From the NCBI RefSeq assembly GCF_000819865.1, contig NZ_CDDF01000017.1, positions 62,001 through 126,000 of the forward strand: a stretch of DNA of 64,000 nt, read 5' to 3'. Made by a program: the position numbers and the translations under genes. Under the pieces are notes generated by a model that searched no databases, was not told where the DNA came from, and saw only the letters and a program-made list of their open reading frames with translations. This DNA is from Aeromonas eucrenophila (GTDB taxonomy: Bacteria > Pseudomonadota > Gammaproteobacteria > Enterobacterales > Aeromonadaceae). Shown here in pieces: positions 56,344 to 64,000 of the stretch (positions are counted from its first letter, which is position 1; every line of letters begins with the position of its first letter).

Positions 56344-56955
56344 TCAACGATTGCACCACTGATCTTCACAGGGGATACCATCCCCCTCTCCGTCCATCTT
56401 CATGTTTGGGCAGTTGCGCAAAAACCAGGTCGCCTCCTCACAAGAGGTCATCTGGGAGCAGTACTGCCGACCGTCGCATTGTTTGATAAAAGTGGGTGCC
56501 GGCGGGGCGCTCTCAAAAGCGCTCACCCCGGCGCTCGCGGGTGAGGAGGCTGGCGGCGGCGAGCTCGACTCGGCCGAGAAGCGGGAATAAATGGAGAACA
56601 GGCCCGCCAGCACCAGCAAGGGGATGAGCTTGCCGCGCCAGTTGCCCTTGCGCCTGTAGGTGGGTTGTCTGTGGGGCCGAGGCGCCGGGCTGAAGCCATC
56701 CACCAGCGACAGGGGCCGGTCGGGGAAGAACACCTGCACGGCACAGGGCTTGCCATCCTTGCCGGTGCCCAGCTGATAGGAGACCCGCTCCCCCGCCTCG
56801 GGCGCTTTGCCGTCGAAGGTCAGGGAGGATATGTGCACGAACAGATCGGCGTCTCTCTGCTCTTGTTGTGAATATGACTGTGGCTGCGACTGCGGCCTGA
56901 TAAAGCCAAAACCGCGCTCCCGGTTCCAGCTCGCAATGTTTCCTTGATAACGCAT
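56344..56955 (-). CDS. Cold-shock domain fused to a membrane helix and excalibur domain
   Basis: Fusion protein of 203 residues. Residues 1-75 form a cold-shock domain with RNP1 (RGFGFI) and RNP2 (DLFVHIS). A basic linker (KGNWRGK) precedes one membrane helix (about 108-126), then a Ser/Pro linker and a Cys-rich excalibur domain (160-203, ending KMDGEGDGIPCEDQWCNR), which has a Ca-binding DxDxDG-like loop. The basic flank suggests N-in topology, so the nucleic-acid-binding half is cytoplasmic and the excalibur half periplasmic. ATG 56955 was chosen for the cold-shock start. Confidence 0.85.
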   Translation of the reverse strand: MRYQGNIASWNRERGFGFIRPQSQPQSYSQQEQRDADLFVHISSLTFDGKAPEAGERVSYQLGTGKDGKPCAVQVFFPDRPLSLVDGFSPAPRPHRQPTYRRKGNWRGKLIPLLVLAGLFSIYSRFSAESSSPPPASSPASAGVSAFESAPPAPTFIKQCDGRQYCSQMTSCEEATWFLRNCPNMKMDGEGDGIPCEDQWCNR

Positions 56956-57059
56956 GCCCTCATCCTTGTGGCCAGCTCTGTTTCTGCCATCTTGCCCCAA
57001 AACCACGCGGTTTCAACAGCGGCCCATGAGCAAAATGTGAGCGACTCGATAAGGGCGCG

Positions 57060-57626
57060 TCAGCTCAGCTGGGCCACCTTGATGATCTCGGCGATGCGGC
57101 CGAGCATGCGCAGCGAGCCGTGATGATCCATGGCATCGGCCGCGGCGCAGGCATCCTCGAGGATGGTGATGGCGTAGTCCCGGTCGTGCCCATCCCGGGT
57201 GGCGGCCTGAATGGCCCAGCTGGTGCTGATCCCGCACAGATAGAGGTGATCGATCTGGTTGGCCCGCAGCGCCGGCTCCAGCGCCGTGCCATAGAAGGGG
57301 CTGACTCTGGGCTTGGTCAGCACCAGATCGCCGGCTTGCACGTCCAGCGCGGGATGAAAGTCGGTGCCGCTGTCGGCCAGAGACAGGGCGCCGAACTGCT
57401 GGGCGCGACCAAACATGGGGGAACCCTTGGGCTGCAACTTATAACCCGCGTCGAAGCCGACCTTGAACAGCACCACCAGCCAACCCTGGGCGCGGGCATG
57501 AGCCAGCGCCTGATTCGCGTGGGTGATGGCATCCTGCTCCACCACATGGGCCGCCGAGGCGGCGATGCGCCCATCCGGATGGGCCAGATCGTTGATAAAG
57601 TCGATCACCAGCAGTGCCTTGTTCAT
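57060..57626 (-). CDS. Isochorismatase-fold hydrolase lacking the usual Cys nucleophile
   Basis: Protein of 188 residues with the isochorismatase/cysteine-hydrolase fold. Asp9 (LLVIDFINDL) and Lys105 (LTKPRVSPF) match two members of the catalytic triad. The nucleophilic Cys, normally in a TDxCV segment, is Ala138 in TSWAIQAATRDG. Authentic isochorismatases such as EntB and PhzD also lack this Cys, so an EntB-like reaction is possible. No siderophore genes are nearby. Probably monocistronic. Confidence 0.83.
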   Translation of the reverse strand: MNKALLVIDFINDLAHPDGRIAASAAHVVEQDAITHANQALAHARAQGWLVVLFKVGFDAGYKLQPKGSPMFGRAQQFGALSLADSGTDFHPALDVQAGDLVLTKPRVSPFYGTALEPALRANQIDHLYLCGISTSWAIQAATRDGHDRDYAITILEDACAAADAMDHHGSLRMLGRIAEIIKVAQLS

Positions 57627-57780
57627 CCCTTTGCTCCCCGATTGTCCGTCTCTGTTTCGCCCTTGCGTCCGCCGACATCATCAAAGATGCTGCCCTGGGG
57701 CAATACAAAACACCAGATACGTCATCCTGGCGGATTGATACTCCACCAGTCAATTAACTAGCAGTGCAAAACACTGCCCA

Positions 57781-58944
57781 TTACACCAATCCCAGTGCGT
57801 AGCGTAGCGCCATCTCCTTGAGCGGGCCCGCCTTGTCTGCCAGATTCAGGGCCAGATTGCGAGCCAACCGCAGCGGCCCTATCTTGTTGCTGAACACCCC
57901 GTAGAACAGATCCATCCCCGACTGCATCAGCAGGTTGTCCGGGAGGCGGCGGCGCTCGTAGCGTTCGGCCTGGGCCAACAGGTGCCAGTCGCTGCCCGCC
58001 TTGGCGAGCAATTCCACCCAGCAGGCCACGTCCTTGAAGCCGAGGTTGACCCCCTGCCCCGCCAGCGGGTTGATGGTGTGGGCCGAGTCCCCAAGCAGCA
58101 CCACTCGCCCGGCGTGATAGTCGTTGGCGTGGCGACGCACCAGCGGGAAACTGCCCTTGGCCGTCACGCTGAAACCACCGAGCCGGGCCGGGAAGTGGCG
58201 GCGCACCTCGGCGGCCAGGGCCTCGTTGCTCATGGCCGACAGGGCGCGGATGCGGGCCGGGCTGTCGTACCACACCAGGGAGCCGTGCTGGCCCGGCAGC
58301 GGCAGGAAGGCGCGCGGGCCGCTCGGGGTGAACTGCTGCCAGGTGATGTCTTCTTGCGCAAACTCGGTGTCGATGTTGATCAGCATGCAGTGCTGACGGT
58401 ACTCGAAGCGCGACACGCCGATACCGGCGAGGCGGCGGGTCAGCGACTCGGCGCCGTCACAGGCCAGCACCCAGCGGGCACTGAGTTCGGTGCCATCATC
58501 CAGCGTCAATACCGCGGCATCCGCACTCTGGCGCAGGCTCCGCACCGCCGCCGGGGTGTGGGTCTGGATGTTGGGGAAATCTTCCATCCTCTTGAGCAGG
58601 GCGAGCTGCACCAGCCGGTTCTCCATGATGTAGCCAAGTTGGGGCAGCCCCAGATCGGCGGCGTCGAAGCGGGTGGCGAAGCCCTCCAGCTCCCAGGTCT
58701 CCAGTCGGCGGTAGGGGCACAGCCGCATCTGCTGCAGATGTTGCCAGGCACCGGCCTGATCCAGCAGGGCCACCGAGGCCTGGCTGATGGCGGAGACCCG
58801 CAGATCCAGCGGCTGTTCCGGGGCATAGGGCTCGGGCAGCTGGGTCTCGATGACCCGGATGGAGAGGCCTTGCGCCGCCAGCAGGCAGGCGGTGGCCGCC
58901 CCCACCATACCGGCGCCGACGATGGCGATATCACAGTGTTCCAT
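57781..58944 (-). CDS. ubiF: 3-demethoxyubiquinol 3-hydroxylase UbiF
   Basis: FAD-dependent monooxygenase of 387 residues that performs the last hydroxylation in aerobic ubiquinone synthesis. It has the N-terminal GxGxxG in IAIVGAGMVGAA, the DG motif (VLACDGAESL), and the GDSAHTINPLAGQGVNLGFKD signature. Alignment with E. coli UbiF extends over the whole protein, including WQQFTPSGPRAFLPL and VWYDSPARIR. ATG 58944 fits the flavin fold; the frame opens far upstream without sense. It is divergent from miaB, as in E. coli. Confidence 0.94.
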   Translation of the reverse strand: MEHCDIAIVGAGMVGAATACLLAAQGLSIRVIETQLPEPYAPEQPLDLRVSAISQASVALLDQAGAWQHLQQMRLCPYRRLETWELEGFATRFDAADLGLPQLGYIMENRLVQLALLKRMEDFPNIQTHTPAAVRSLRQSADAAVLTLDDGTELSARWVLACDGAESLTRRLAGIGVSRFEYRQHCMLINIDTEFAQEDITWQQFTPSGPRAFLPLPGQHGSLVWYDSPARIRALSAMSNEALAAEVRRHFPARLGGFSVTAKGSFPLVRRHANDYHAGRVVLLGDSAHTINPLAGQGVNLGFKDVACWVELLAKAGSDWHLLAQAERYERRRLPDNLLMQSGMDLFYGVFSNKIGPLRLARNLALNLADKAGPLKEMALRYALGLV

Positions 58945-59201
58945 AGCGTGCTTCCTGAAAAGGATCGCCCAAGGCGAGGAGCCAGAGGCTAAATCGAATG
59001 GGGCCATGATAGCGCAAGGACGCGGGATAAACAGTGAGAGAGGCGGCGAATTGCCTTGCTGGATCAGCGGCAAAGCCCCGGCTGGCGGGGCAATCGGCCC
59101 AGTGGCGGGCCGGATGGCCCCAGACTGGTCAGCACCGGGATTGAGGAGTAAAATGGCCGGTCCTTTGACCCTGTCGATAGCAAAAATAGTCAAGAGTAGC
59201 G

Positions 59202-60635
59202 ATGAGCAAGAAACTTCATATCAAGACCTGGGGCTGCCAGATGAACGAGTACGACTCGTCCAAGATGGCGGATCTGTTGGATGCCAGCAACGGCTACACC
59301 CTGACCGAAGAGCCCGAAGAGGCCGACGTTCTGCTGCTCAACACCTGCTCCATCCGCGAGAAGGCCCAGGAGAAGGTGTTCCACCAGCTCGGTCGCTGGA
59401 AGAAGCTCAAGGCGAAGAAGCCAGGCCTGGTGATAGGCGTGGGCGGCTGCGTTGCCTCCCAGGAGGGGGAAAACCTGCGTCAACGGGCGCCTTATGTGGA
59501 CATCGTCTTCGGCCCGCAGACCCTGCATCGCCTCCCCGCCATGATCAAGCAGGTGCAGGAAGGCCGGGGTGCCCAGGTGGACATCGCCTTCCCCGAGATA
59601 GAGAAGTTCGACAACCTGCCCGAGCCTCGCGCCGAAGGGGCCAGCGCCTTCGTCTCCATCATGGAAGGCTGCTCCAAATACTGCTCCTTCTGCGTGGTGC
59701 CCTACACCCGTGGCGAGGAGGTGAGCCGGCCGCTGGACGACGTGCTCTATGAAATTGCCCAGCTCGCCCAACAGGGGGTGCGCGAGGTGAACCTGCTCGG
59801 CCAGAACGTCAACGCTTACCGCGGCCCCACCTTTGATGACAATCACTGCACCTTCGCCGAGCTGCTCAGGCTGGTGGCCGCCATCGACGGCATCGACCGA
59901 ATTCGCTACACCACCAGCCACCCCATCGAGTTCACCGACGACATCATCGAGGTCTATCGGGACACCCCGGAGGTGGTCAGCTTCCTGCACCTGCCGGTGC
60001 AAAGCGGCTCGGATCGCATCCTGACCATGATGAAGCGCCCTCACACGGTGCTGGAGTACAAGTCCAAGATCCGCCGCCTGCGGGCCGTACGCCCCGACAT
60101 CACCATGAGCTCCGACTTCATCGTCGGCTTCCCGAACGAGACGGACGAGGACTTCGAGGCCACCATGAAGCTGATCGAGGAGATCAACTTCGACATGAGC
60201 TTCAGCTTCATCTACAGCCCGCGCCCCGGCACCCCAGCCGCGGACTTGCCTGACGACGTCGACATGGAGGTGAAGAAGGCCCGCCTGACCCGGCTGCAGA
60301 ACCAGATCAACCACCAGTCCATGCTCATCGGCCGCGCCATGCTGGGCTCGGTGCAGCGCATCCTGGTGGAGGGGCCCTCCAAAATGGACCCCATGCAGCT
60401 GTCTGGCCGCACCGAGAACAATCGGGTGGTCAACTTCGAAGGCCCGCACCGCCTCATCGGCGGCTTCGCCGACGTGGAGATCACCGACGTGCGCCCCTAC
60501 TCCCTGCGCGGTGTCTTCATCCGTGGCGAGGAGGAGATGAACCTGCGTATCGCCACGGCGCCTCAGGAGATCCTGGCGCGTCGCCCGGACAATGTACCGG
60601 ATGAATTGGGCGTTGCCGCCTTCAGGCCCCATTGA
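59202..60635 (+). CDS. miaB: tRNA-2-methylthio-N6-dimethylallyladenosine synthase MiaB
   Basis: Radical SAM methylthiotransferase of 477 residues that modifies A37 of tRNAs reading UNN codons. The N-terminal cluster cysteines are Cys12, Cys49 and Cys83; the radical SAM CxxxCxxC is Cys157, Cys161 and Cys164 (GCSKYCSFC), the same numbers as E. coli. A C-terminal TRAM domain completes it. It leads the miaB-ybeZ-ybeY-corC-lnt series. Confidence 0.96.
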   Translation: MSKKLHIKTWGCQMNEYDSSKMADLLDASNGYTLTEEPEEADVLLLNTCSIREKAQEKVFHQLGRWKKLKAKKPGLVIGVGGCVASQEGENLRQRAPYVDIVFGPQTLHRLPAMIKQVQEGRGAQVDIAFPEIEKFDNLPEPRAEGASAFVSIMEGCSKYCSFCVVPYTRGEEVSRPLDDVLYEIAQLAQQGVREVNLLGQNVNAYRGPTFDDNHCTFAELLRLVAAIDGIDRIRYTTSHPIEFTDDIIEVYRDTPEVVSFLHLPVQSGSDRILTMMKRPHTVLEYKSKIRRLRAVRPDITMSSDFIVGFPNETDEDFEATMKLIEEINFDMSFSFIYSPRPGTPAADLPDDVDMEVKKARLTRLQNQINHQSMLIGRAMLGSVQRILVEGPSKMDPMQLSGRTENNRVVNFEGPHRLIGGFADVEITDVRPYSLRGVFIRGEEEMNLRIATAPQEILARRPDNVPDELGVAAFRPH

Positions 60636-60690
60636 TCAACCATCGCCATCCGGCACGGCCGGATGGCGGAACAGCTGAGACGAGGACACT

Positions 60691-61746
60691 TTGAGCCGAC
60701 ACATCTCGACCCTGAATCTGCACCTGGAGCCCGCCGACAATCAGCGCCTCGCCAGCCTGTGCGGCCCTTTCGACGACAACCTCAAGCAGCTGGAGCGCCG
60801 CCTCGGCGTCGAGATCAGCTATCGCGACAACCATTTTCAAGTGCTCGGCAAGCAGGCACAGGTGGATGCCGCCGCCGTCATCCTCAAGCACCTCTATGTG
60901 GAAACCCAGACGCTGAAGGGTGGCAAGGTGACCGACATCACCCCCGACATGGTGCACCTGACGGTGCAAGAGTCCCGGGTGCTGGAGCAGGACGAGGAAG
61001 AGGCCTCATCCCTGCCCTATGGCAAGGAGGTGACGGTCAAGACCAAGCGCGGCCTCATCAAGCCCCGCAGTCCGAATCAGGCCCAGTACATCGCCAACAT
61101 AGTGCGCCACGACATCAGCTTCGGCATAGGCCCGGCCGGTACCGGCAAGACCTATCTGGCGGTGGCCGCCGCGGTGGACGCCCTGGAGCGCCAGGAGATC
61201 CGTCGCATCCTGCTGACCCGTCCGGCGGTGGAAGCGGGGGAGAAGCTCGGCTTCCTGCCCGGCGATCTCTCCCAGAAGGTGGACCCTTATCTGCGCCCGC
61301 TCTACGACGCCCTGTTCGAGATGCTGGGCTTCGAGCGCGTCGAGAAGCTGATGGAGCGCAACATCATCGAAGTGGCGCCGCTCGCCTATATGCGCGGCCG
61401 CACTTTGAATGACGCCTTTATCATCCTGGACGAGGCCCAGAACACCACCACCGAGCAGATGAAGATGTTCCTGACCCGCATCGGCTTCAACTCCAAGGCG
61501 GTGGTGACCGGCGACATCACCCAGGTGGATCTGCCCCGCAGCACCAAATCCGGCCTGCGTCATGCGCTGGAAGTGCTGCAGGGAGTCGATGGCCTGTCGT
61601 TCAACTTCTTCGAGTCCAAGGACGTGGTACGCCACCCAGTAGTCGCCCGCATAGTGCAAGCCTACGAGGCGTTCGACGCCGCCCAGGCCGAGGCCGTCAC
61701 GGCCAAAAACAATAAAGCCATTTCAAGAGAAGAGAGTGCCCAATGA
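60691..61746 (+). CDS. ybeZ: PhoH-family ATPase YbeZ
   Basis: P-loop protein of 351 residues, associated with YbeY in rRNA maturation. It has an N-terminal KH-like region, Walker A GPAGTGKT at 147-154, Walker B in FIILDEAQN, and the PhoH signature [21 protein letters not shown] (first 20 residues). The start is TTG 60691, with a GAGG site 8 bp upstream; the encoded N-terminus aligns with E. coli YbeZ. The stop overlaps ybeY by 4 bp. Confidence 0.94.
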   Translation: MSRHISTLNLHLEPADNQRLASLCGPFDDNLKQLERRLGVEISYRDNHFQVLGKQAQVDAAAVILKHLYVETQTLKGGKVTDITPDMVHLTVQESRVLEQDEEEASSLPYGKEVTVKTKRGLIKPRSPNQAQYIANIVRHDISFGIGPAGTGKTYLAVAAAVDALERQEIRRILLTRPAVEAGEKLGFLPGDLSQKVDPYLRPLYDALFEMLGFERVEKLMERNIIEVAPLAYMRGRTLNDAFIILDEAQNTTTEQMKMFLTRIGFNSKAVVTGDITQVDLPRSTKSGLRHALEVLQGVDGLSFNFFESKDVVRHPVVARIVQAYEAFDAAQAEAVTAKNNKAISREESAQ

Positions 61747-62210
61747 GCGTGACCCTGGATCTGCAACTGGCCTGCGCCAGCCCGGAAGGCCTGCCGACCG
61801 AGGCCCAGCTGCAAGGCTGGCTGGACGGCACCATCCTGGGCTTCCAGGAGGAGGCCGAGGTGACGGTGCGGCTGGTGGACGAGGCGGAGAGCCGCGAGCT
61901 CAACCACACCTATCGCGGCAAGGACAAGCCCACCAACGTGCTATCCTTCCCGTTCGAAGCTCCCCCCGGCATGGAACTGCCCCTGCTCGGGGATCTGGTG
62001 ATCTGTCGCCAGGTGGTGGAAGCCGAGGCCCAGGAGCAGAATAAACCCCTGGAGGCCCACTGGGCTCACATGGTTGTGCACGGCAGTCTGCATCTGCTAG
62101 GTTATGACCATATCGAGGACGAGGAAGCCGAGGAGATGGAGGCGCTTGAGCGCGACATCATGCAGGAGCTCGGCTTTGCGGATCCCTATCTCGACGACGA
62201 AGTCGAATAA
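61743..62210 (+). CDS. ybeY: Endoribonuclease YbeY
   Basis: Zinc-dependent endoribonuclease of 155 residues needed for 16S rRNA 3' maturation and ribosome quality control. The zinc site is [11 protein letters not shown], His113, His117 and His123, one position off E. coli numbering. [14 protein letters not shown] is the other family signature. It overlaps ybeZ by ATGA. The final codons are duplicated in the gap to corC (see the repeat entry). Confidence 0.95.
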   Translation: MSVTLDLQLACASPEGLPTEAQLQGWLDGTILGFQEEAEVTVRLVDEAESRELNHTYRGKDKPTNVLSFPFEAPPGMELPLLGDLVICRQVVEAEAQEQNKPLEAHWAHMVVHGSLHLLGYDHIEDEEAEEMEALERDIMQELGFADPYLDDEVE

Positions 62211-62316
62211 TAAGGTGAATGAAAGCCGATGAGATGGTGCAGTTCCAGAACGCAACATCACGCAGGAACTCGGCTTTGCGGACCCTTATCTCGACGACGA
62301 AGTCGAAGCATAAAGG
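62120..62316 (+). repeat. 100-bp tandem duplication of the ybeY 3' end
   Basis: The last codons of ybeY (about 62120-62214, coding [20 protein letters not shown] and the tail to the stop) recur 98-100 bp downstream (about 62219-62316) with some substitutions. The duplicated tail would still read [16 protein letters not shown] and end TAA. The second copy has no start or ribosome site of its own. Confidence 0.9.
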
Positions 62317-62412
62317 CACTTGGGATGGTCACCTGATTGAAACAGACTGAGACCATCCTTATATAGCCAGACAAGCATCCCTATGTGTTCAAACGAGTAA
62401 CCAAGAGAGAAA

Positions 62413-63294
62413 ATGACCGACGATCACCCTAGTACCGGCTCGCCGAAGAAAACCTGGCTAAACAAACTCAGCCAACTCTTCCAGGGCGAGCCAAAAGACC
62501 GCAACGATTTGGTGGAAGTGATAGCCGACGCCGAGGAGCGAGACCTCATCGATCAGGACACCAAGGACATGATCGAGGGCGTGCTCGAAATTGCCGAGCT
62601 GCGTGTGCGCGACATCATGATCCCCCGCTCCCAGATGGTGACCATCGAGAAGTCCCAACCGGTGGACGAGTTCCTGCCGGTCATCATCGAATCCGGCCAC
62701 TCCCGCTTCCCGGTGATCAACGAAGACAAGGATCACGTGGAGGGCATCCTGCTCGCCAAGGATCTGCTGCCGTTCGGCTTCGGTGGCCACCACGCCAGCG
62801 AGCCGCTGCAGCTCGAACAGATCCTGCGCCCGACCGTGATAGTACCGGAAAGCAAGCGGGTCGATCGTCTGCTCAAGGAGTTCCGCGAAGAGCGCTACCA
62901 CATGGCAATCGTGGTGGACGAGTTTGGTGGTGTCTCCGGTCTGGTGACCATCGAGGACATACTGGAGCTCATCGTCGGCGAGATCGACGACGAGTTCGAC
63001 GACATCGAGGACGAGCCGGAAGAGATCCGCCGCATCAGCAAGCGGGTCTTCTCGGTCAGCGCCCTCACCGAGATCGAGGACTTCAACGACTTCTTCGGCA
63101 CCCAGTTCAGCGATGAAGAGGTAGATACCGTCGGCGGCCTGGTGATGCACGCCTTCAGCCACCTTCCGAAGAAGGGCGAGGAGATCGAGCTCGACGGCTA
63201 CCTGTTCAAGGTGATGCACGCGGACAGGCGTCGCCTGCAACAGCTGCAGGTGAAGATCCCGGAGAATCACGCGGCGGCCCAGCCGGAGTCCTGA
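62413..63294 (+). CDS. corC: CorC/YbeX CBS-domain protein
   Basis: Cytoplasmic protein of 293 residues with two CBS domains (about 70-190, signatures VRDIMIPRSQMVTIE and MAIVVDEFGGVSGLVTIED) and a C-terminal CorC/HlyC domain (about 210-285). It is linked to magnesium/cobalt efflux in Salmonella and to ribosome assembly as YbeX in E. coli. It follows ybeY after a 202-bp gap largely filled by the duplicated ybeY tail, and it precedes lnt, as in E. coli. Confidence 0.93.
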   Translation: MTDDHPSTGSPKKTWLNKLSQLFQGEPKDRNDLVEVIADAEERDLIDQDTKDMIEGVLEIAELRVRDIMIPRSQMVTIEKSQPVDEFLPVIIESGHSRFPVINEDKDHVEGILLAKDLLPFGFGGHHASEPLQLEQILRPTVIVPESKRVDRLLKEFREERYHMAIVVDEFGGVSGLVTIEDILELIVGEIDDEFDDIEDEPEEIRRISKRVFSVSALTEIEDFNDFFGTQFSDEEVDTVGGLVMHAFSHLPKKGEEIELDGYLFKVMHADRRRLQQLQVKIPENHAAAQPES

Positions 63295-63481
63295 TCCCGC
63301 CCCAGTCTCGTCCTGTCTATCAACGCCCCTTCCCAGGGGCGTTTGTCATTCTGACCAAGGCCATCCCCTCCGGATTCCCTCAGGATCCCGCGCCATACAG
63401 GGAGGCTCGCCGTTGGCGCGGTTTGCGGTTAAGATGTCGGCCATTCAACTTTCATTCAGTCCAATCGAGCCCCTAGCCCCA

Positions 63482-64000
63482 GTGAAATCGAAACTCCTGA
63501 TCAGCCTGTTTGCCCTGGCCTCTGGCGCCATCGCCGTACTGGCCTTCTCCCCCTTCGGCTATTGGCCTCTGGTGATCCCGTCCCTGCTCGGCCTCTACGC
63601 CCTGCTGGACAAGGCCAAGCCCAAGCAGGCCGCCTGGCGTGGCTTCGGCTACGCCATGGGGCTCTTCCTGCCTGGACAGTGGTGGATCCATGTCAGCATG
63701 ACCGAGTTCGGTGGCATCCCGCTGCCGGTCGCCTTCGTGCTGCTGGCCGGGCTCTGCGCCTACCTTTCTCTCTATCCAACCCTAGCCTGCTGGCTGTTCT
63801 CCCGCTTCTTCAGCGGTCGTCACTGGAGCCGCTGGCTGCTCGCCTTCCCGGCGCTCTGGCTCGGGGCCGACTGGCTGCGAGGCTGGGTGATGACCGGCTA
63901 CCCCTGGCTCTGGTTCGGTTACACCCAGATTGACGGCCCCCTCAAAGGCTTCGCCCCCATCCTCGGGGTGCAGGGCATCACCCTCGCGCTGCTGTTGTCG
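63482..64000 (+). CDS. lnt: Apolipoprotein N-acyltransferase Lnt (5' part only)
   Basis: Inner-membrane enzyme that adds the third acyl chain to lipoproteins. About 173 residues are in the window, covering the N-terminal membrane helices: AFSPFGYWPLVIPSLLGL and WLRGWVMTGYPWLWFGYTQID (first 20 diagnostic) align with E. coli Lnt. GTG 63482 starts VKSKLLISLF; an in-frame ATG at 63434 gives 16 more residues and is also possible. The catalytic nitrilase-like domain is beyond the window edge. Confidence 0.9.
   Translation, partial: MKSKLLISLFALASGAIAVLAFSPFGYWPLVIPSLLGLYALLDKAKPKQAAWRGFGYAMGLFLPGQWWIHVSMTEFGGIPLPVAFVLLAGLCAYLSLYPTLACWLFSRFFSGRHWSRWLLAFPALWLGADWLRGWVMTGYPWLWFGYTQIDGPLKGFAPILGVQGITLALLLS

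Overview
The window is chromosomal DNA of a GC-rich gammaproteobacterium, almost certainly Aeromonas (species not resolved). Protein sequences read as Aeromonas/Vibrio/Enterobacterales homologues, and several gene orders are typical of that group: pilMNOPQ-aroK-aroB-damX-dam-rpe-gph-trpS, earP-efp, frdABCD, and miaB-ybeZ-ybeY-corC-lnt. I see no tRNA, rRNA, CRISPR array, insertion sequence, integrase or prophage. It is mostly core genome with one fimbrial cluster and a few lineage-specific genes.

Layout. 1-11277 (minus strand): one long co-directional block encoding the type IV pilus inner-membrane/alignment/secretin complex (pilMNOPQ), shikimate enzymes (aroK, aroB), a SPOR-domain division protein (damX), Dam methylase, rpe, gph and the 5' part of trpS. 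11563-14052 (plus): mrcA (PBP1A), divergent from pilM. 14116-20406: oxyR, a 4-helix-bundle chemoreceptor, a DsbA-like protein, a degenerate metallo-beta-lactamase-fold protein with a divergent LysR regulator, and a multi-pass membrane protein. 20437-26170 (minus): a chaperone-usher fimbrial operon in the order pilin, chaperone, usher, second chaperone, two-domain adhesin. 26428-35174: M23 peptidase, MATE transporter, MscM mechanosensitive channel, glycerophosphodiesterase and a dCACHE chemoreceptor. 35690-38984: fumarate reductase frdABCD behind an FNR-like site. 39091-44905: YcaQ-type DNA glycosylase, methyltransferase, SDR, a QseBC-like two-component pair and a retropepsin-like protease. 45311-51583: guaC, earP-efp, three small or uncharacterised genes, and a D-2-hydroxyacid dehydrogenase. 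51833-57626: a dCACHE-GGDEF diguanylate cyclase, nitroreductase, HAD phosphatase plus an 81-residue unknown with a divergent LysR regulator, a cold-shock/excalibur fusion and an isochorismatase-fold protein. 57781-64000: ubiF, divergent from miaB-ybeZ-ybeY-corC-lnt (lnt cut by the window end).

Functional links: surface adhesion and motility (type IV pilus machinery, chaperone-usher fimbriae, two chemoreceptors, a c-di-GMP synthase), envelope maintenance (PBP1A, DamX, M23 peptidase, MscM, Lnt), anaerobic respiration and quinone synthesis (Frd, UbiF), and translation quality control (EF-P with EarP, MiaB, YbeY).

No complete new system stands out. The most unusual signals are: (i) the 3' tails of mscM and ybeY, and more weakly of the dehydrogenase at 50040, are duplicated in tandem just downstream of their stop codons; (ii) the chemoreceptor at 33297 and the diguanylate cyclase at 51833 share an amino-acid-type dCACHE ligand motif; (iii) several proteins keep a fold but have lost expected catalytic residues (MBL-fold protein, isochorismatase-like protein, DamX P-loop, possibly the SDR); (iv) a cold-shock domain is fused through a membrane segment to an excalibur domain.
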